Part shown: positions 62,549 to 64,000 of the stretch, piece after piece
Layout of the letters: the number at the start of each line of letters is the position of its first letter
Numbering within the stretch: the first letter of the stretch is position 1
Program-made: the position numbers and the translations under genes
Origin: Ruania zhangjianzhongii
GTDB lineage: Bacteria; Actinomycetota; Actinomycetes; Actinomycetales; Beutenbergiaceae
Reading direction: 5' to 3'
Assembly (NCBI RefSeq): GCF_008000995.1
Contig: NZ_CP042828.1
Coordinates: 1,550,001-1,614,000, forward strand
DNA: 64,000 nucleotides
The notes under the pieces: model-generated
Told to the model about the DNA's origin: nothing
The model's database searches: none
The model's input: only the letters and a program-made list of their open reading frames with translations

Positions 62549-63682
62549 GTGACCGACACGACCACCTGGCGTCTGACCGGCCACCTGTTGGTCGGCGATA
62601 CCGGGGAGCGCGCCGGTGTGGCCGCAGGTGGTGGGGCCCTCGAGCGCCCAGAGGCTTGGGTGCACCGCGGACGGTGGACGTTCACCGACCCGGGGGTCGA
62701 GGCTGTCACTGTGTCCGGGTACGTGCTGCCCGGGCTCGTGGACGTGCACTGCCACATCGGCCTGGGCGACCAGGGGCCGGTCGACCGGGAGACCTCGTTG
62801 GCCCAGGCGAGAGCCGACCTGCAGGCCGGCACCCTGCTGGTGCGCGATGCCGGCTCGCCGGCGGACACCCGGTGGCTGGACGGACGCACCGATGCGCCCC
62901 GGATCCTCCGGGCCGGTCACCATCTTGCCCGGCCGAAGCGGTACCTGCGCTACTACGCCCGAGAGCTCGACGAGGTCACCGACCTGCCGACCGCGATGGC
63001 CGAGGAGGCCGACCGTGGCGACGGTTGGGTGAAGATCGTCGGCGACTGGATCGACCGCGCCCGGGGTGGGGACAGTGTGCTGGAGCCGCTCTGGCCCACG
63101 GACCAGCTGCGTGCTGGGGTGGCCGCCGCGCACGAGCGGGGCGCCCGGGTCACCGTGCACACGTTCGAGACCGAAACCTCGGCGCAGATGCTCGACGCCG
63201 GTGTCGACTGCATCGAGCACGGTACCGGGATGACGGCCGAGCAGATCGAGCGCGCTGCAGCGGCCGCGATCCCGGTGGTGCCCACGTTGCTGCAGATCGC
63301 CCGGTTCGGTGCGATCGCGGACCAGGGGCGGGCCAAGTACCCGCGCTATGCGGAGCAGATGCGCACGATGCATGCTCGGCGCTACCAGCACGTGCGGGAC
63401 CTGCACGAGGCCGGTGTACCACTGCTGCTCGGCACCGATGCGGGCGGGACCATCCCACACGGTCTGATCGCCGCGGAGGCGGCCGAGCTGGTCCAGGCCG
63501 GTGTGCCGGCGGCCGACGTGGTGGCGGCGGCGAGCTGGCGGGCCCGGGACTACTTAGGGGTTCCGGGGATAGCCGAGGGAGCGATCGCGGACGCGGTGGT
63601 CTACGCCGACGACCCGCGGACCGACATCGGGGTGCTTGCCCACCCGGATGCAGTGATCCGCGCCGGTGTCCGGGTGCGCTGA
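62549..63682 (+). CDS. amidohydrolase-superfamily metal-dependent hydrolase
   Basis: 377-residue cytosolic hydrolase (imidazolonepropionase/prolidase-like subgroup) starting with GTG 4 bp after ffh. Metal site: LVDVHCHIG with His67 and His69, a Lys in GDGWVKIVGD near 170 that may be carboxylated, VTVHTFETE near 205, DCIEHGTGM near 225 and LLGTDAGGTIPHG near 295 with the final Asp. The substrate is unknown. Its last codons and stop are duplicated 53 bp downstream. Confidence 0.87.
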   Translation: MTDTTTWRLTGHLLVGDTGERAGVAAGGGALERPEAWVHRGRWTFTDPGVEAVTVSGYVLPGLVDVHCHIGLGDQGPVDRETSLAQARADLQAGTLLVRDAGSPADTRWLDGRTDAPRILRAGHHLARPKRYLRYYARELDEVTDLPTAMAEEADRGDGWVKIVGDWIDRARGGDSVLEPLWPTDQLRAGVAAAHERGARVTVHTFETETSAQMLDAGVDCIEHGTGMTAEQIERAAAAAIPVVPTLLQIARFGAIADQGRAKYPRYAEQMRTMHARRYQHVRDLHEAGVPLLLGTDAGGTIPHGLIAAEAAELVQAGVPAADVVAAASWRARDYLGVPGIAEGAIADAVVYADDPRTDIGVLAHPDAVIRAGVRVR

Positions 63683-63739
63683 CCGGGTTCCCGCCCGTCG
63701 TCTCGCGCTGGTGCGCCGGTGTCCGGGTGCGCTGACCGG
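63660..63739. repeat. 27-bp duplication of the amidohydrolase 3' end
   Basis: The 27 bp at 63660-63686, which include the last codons and stop (GTGCGCTGA), recur exactly at 63713-63739. The intervening 26 bp is unrelated. Confidence 0.95.
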
Positions 63740-63900
63740 ATCCTCGGCACCGGGGACTCCCGCATCACCCCCGCACGGCCGCCTCCGCGCGGATTCGATA
63801 TTTCCAACGCCCAGTAGTGCGCGCCGAGCACGGCACAGCGTGCCAGGTAACGCATGGATCGATTCACGCGGAAAAGAGGGTTGACCCGCCGTCAGTTCTA

Positions 63901-63926
63901 TGGTTCATTAGTCGAGTAATGAACCA
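63901..63926. promoter_or_regulatory. perfect palindrome, GntR (YtrA-type) operator
   Basis: TGGTTCATTA (63901-63910) and TAATGAACCA (63917-63926) are perfect 10-bp arms with 6-bp spacer, 16 bp before the GntR start. A TTGACC -35-like hexamer at 63881-63886 places the palindrome over the -10 region, as expected for autorepression. Confidence 0.75.
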
Positions 63927-63942
63927 ATGAACGGAGGTCAGC

Positions 63943-64000
63943 ATGTTCGACGGGCGTGACCCGATCTACGTGCAGATCGCTGACCAGATCAGGGCCGACG
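63943..64000 (+). CDS. GntR-family regulator, YtrA subfamily (partial, start only)
   Basis: Only the first 19 residues are in the window: MFDGRDPIYVQIADQIRAD. The D-P-I-Y-x-Q-I-A-D-Q-I-R sequence is the standard opening of YtrA-type GntR repressors, just before the winged helix. AACGGAGG lies 5 bp upstream of the ATG. These regulators usually control an adjacent ABC transporter operon, which would lie beyond the right edge. The perfect palindrome just upstream is its likely operator. Confidence 0.8.
   Translation, partial: MFDGRDPIYVQIADQIRAD

Overview
The window is 64 kb of high-GC (roughly 70%), densely packed bacterial chromosome. The gene order smc-ftsY-amtB-glnB-glnD-ffh, an actinobacterial-type ileS T-box leader, ileS-folC, a DUF4233 gene next to ndk, a DUF222/HNH endonuclease, F420 enzymes and many GTG starts with 4-bp ATGA/GTGA overlaps all point to an actinobacterium, most likely a Micrococcales relative (Beutenbergia/Ruania/Georgenia-like). 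The species cannot be fixed from sequence alone. No rRNA, tRNA, CRISPR array, transposase or prophage was seen.

Layout. (1) 1-7.3 kb: a PfkB sugar kinase fragment, then an F420-dependent LLM oxidoreductase, CofE (F420 polyglutamylation), a cardiolipin-synthase-like PLD protein, and an ATPase/permease/lipoprotein cassette that fits the proposed F420-0 uptake transporter. (2) 7.3-12.4 kb: a secreted Cys-rich protein divergent from an ECF sigma factor and its membrane partner, then an ABC-2 exporter with a TetR regulator and a strong upstream palindrome, and a GNAT protein. (3) 12.5-21.5 kb: an acyl-CoA/leucine-type catabolic operon: carboxyltransferase, biotin carboxylase/BCCP, acyl-CoA dehydrogenase, MaoC hydratase, CitE-like lyase, SDR and an AMP-binding enzyme. 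(4) 21.6-27.7 kb: a NYN/OST-HTH protein, T-box, ileS and folC. (5) 27.7-44.5 kb: an accessory block that separates folC from DUF4233-ndk: a coiled-coil repeat protein, galE, a DinB-like protein, an osmoprotectant ABC transporter with a frameshifted permease, dhaKLM, TetR-MFS, a DUF222/HNH endonuclease and three Gfo/Idh dehydrogenases. (6) 44.5-50.7 kb: DUF4233, ndk, an mmsA/iolE-like/Gfo-Idh operon, pheA and a small acidic protein. (7) 50.7-63.7 kb: a PHP-type hydrolase, smc, a small membrane protein, ftsY, amtB-glnB-glnD, ffh and an amidohydrolase. (8) The window ends at the start of a GntR gene with a perfect operator palindrome.

How the genes work together. The F420 genes suggest a salvage strategy in which a precursor is imported and glutamylated locally. 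Region 3 encodes a nearly complete route from isovaleryl-CoA to acetoacetate plus acetyl-CoA using a MaoC/CitE pair in place of the usual crotonase and HMG-CoA lyase. The amtB-glnB-glnD set is a nitrogen-sensing unit whose GlnD lacks the C-terminal ACT sensors.

A recurrent oddity is short tandem duplication at gene boundaries (near 16.35, 27.76, 44.31, 45.48, 50.24, 55.70 and 63.66 kb). One of these duplicates a ribosome-binding site and start codon and creates a 12-residue overlapping leader ORF.
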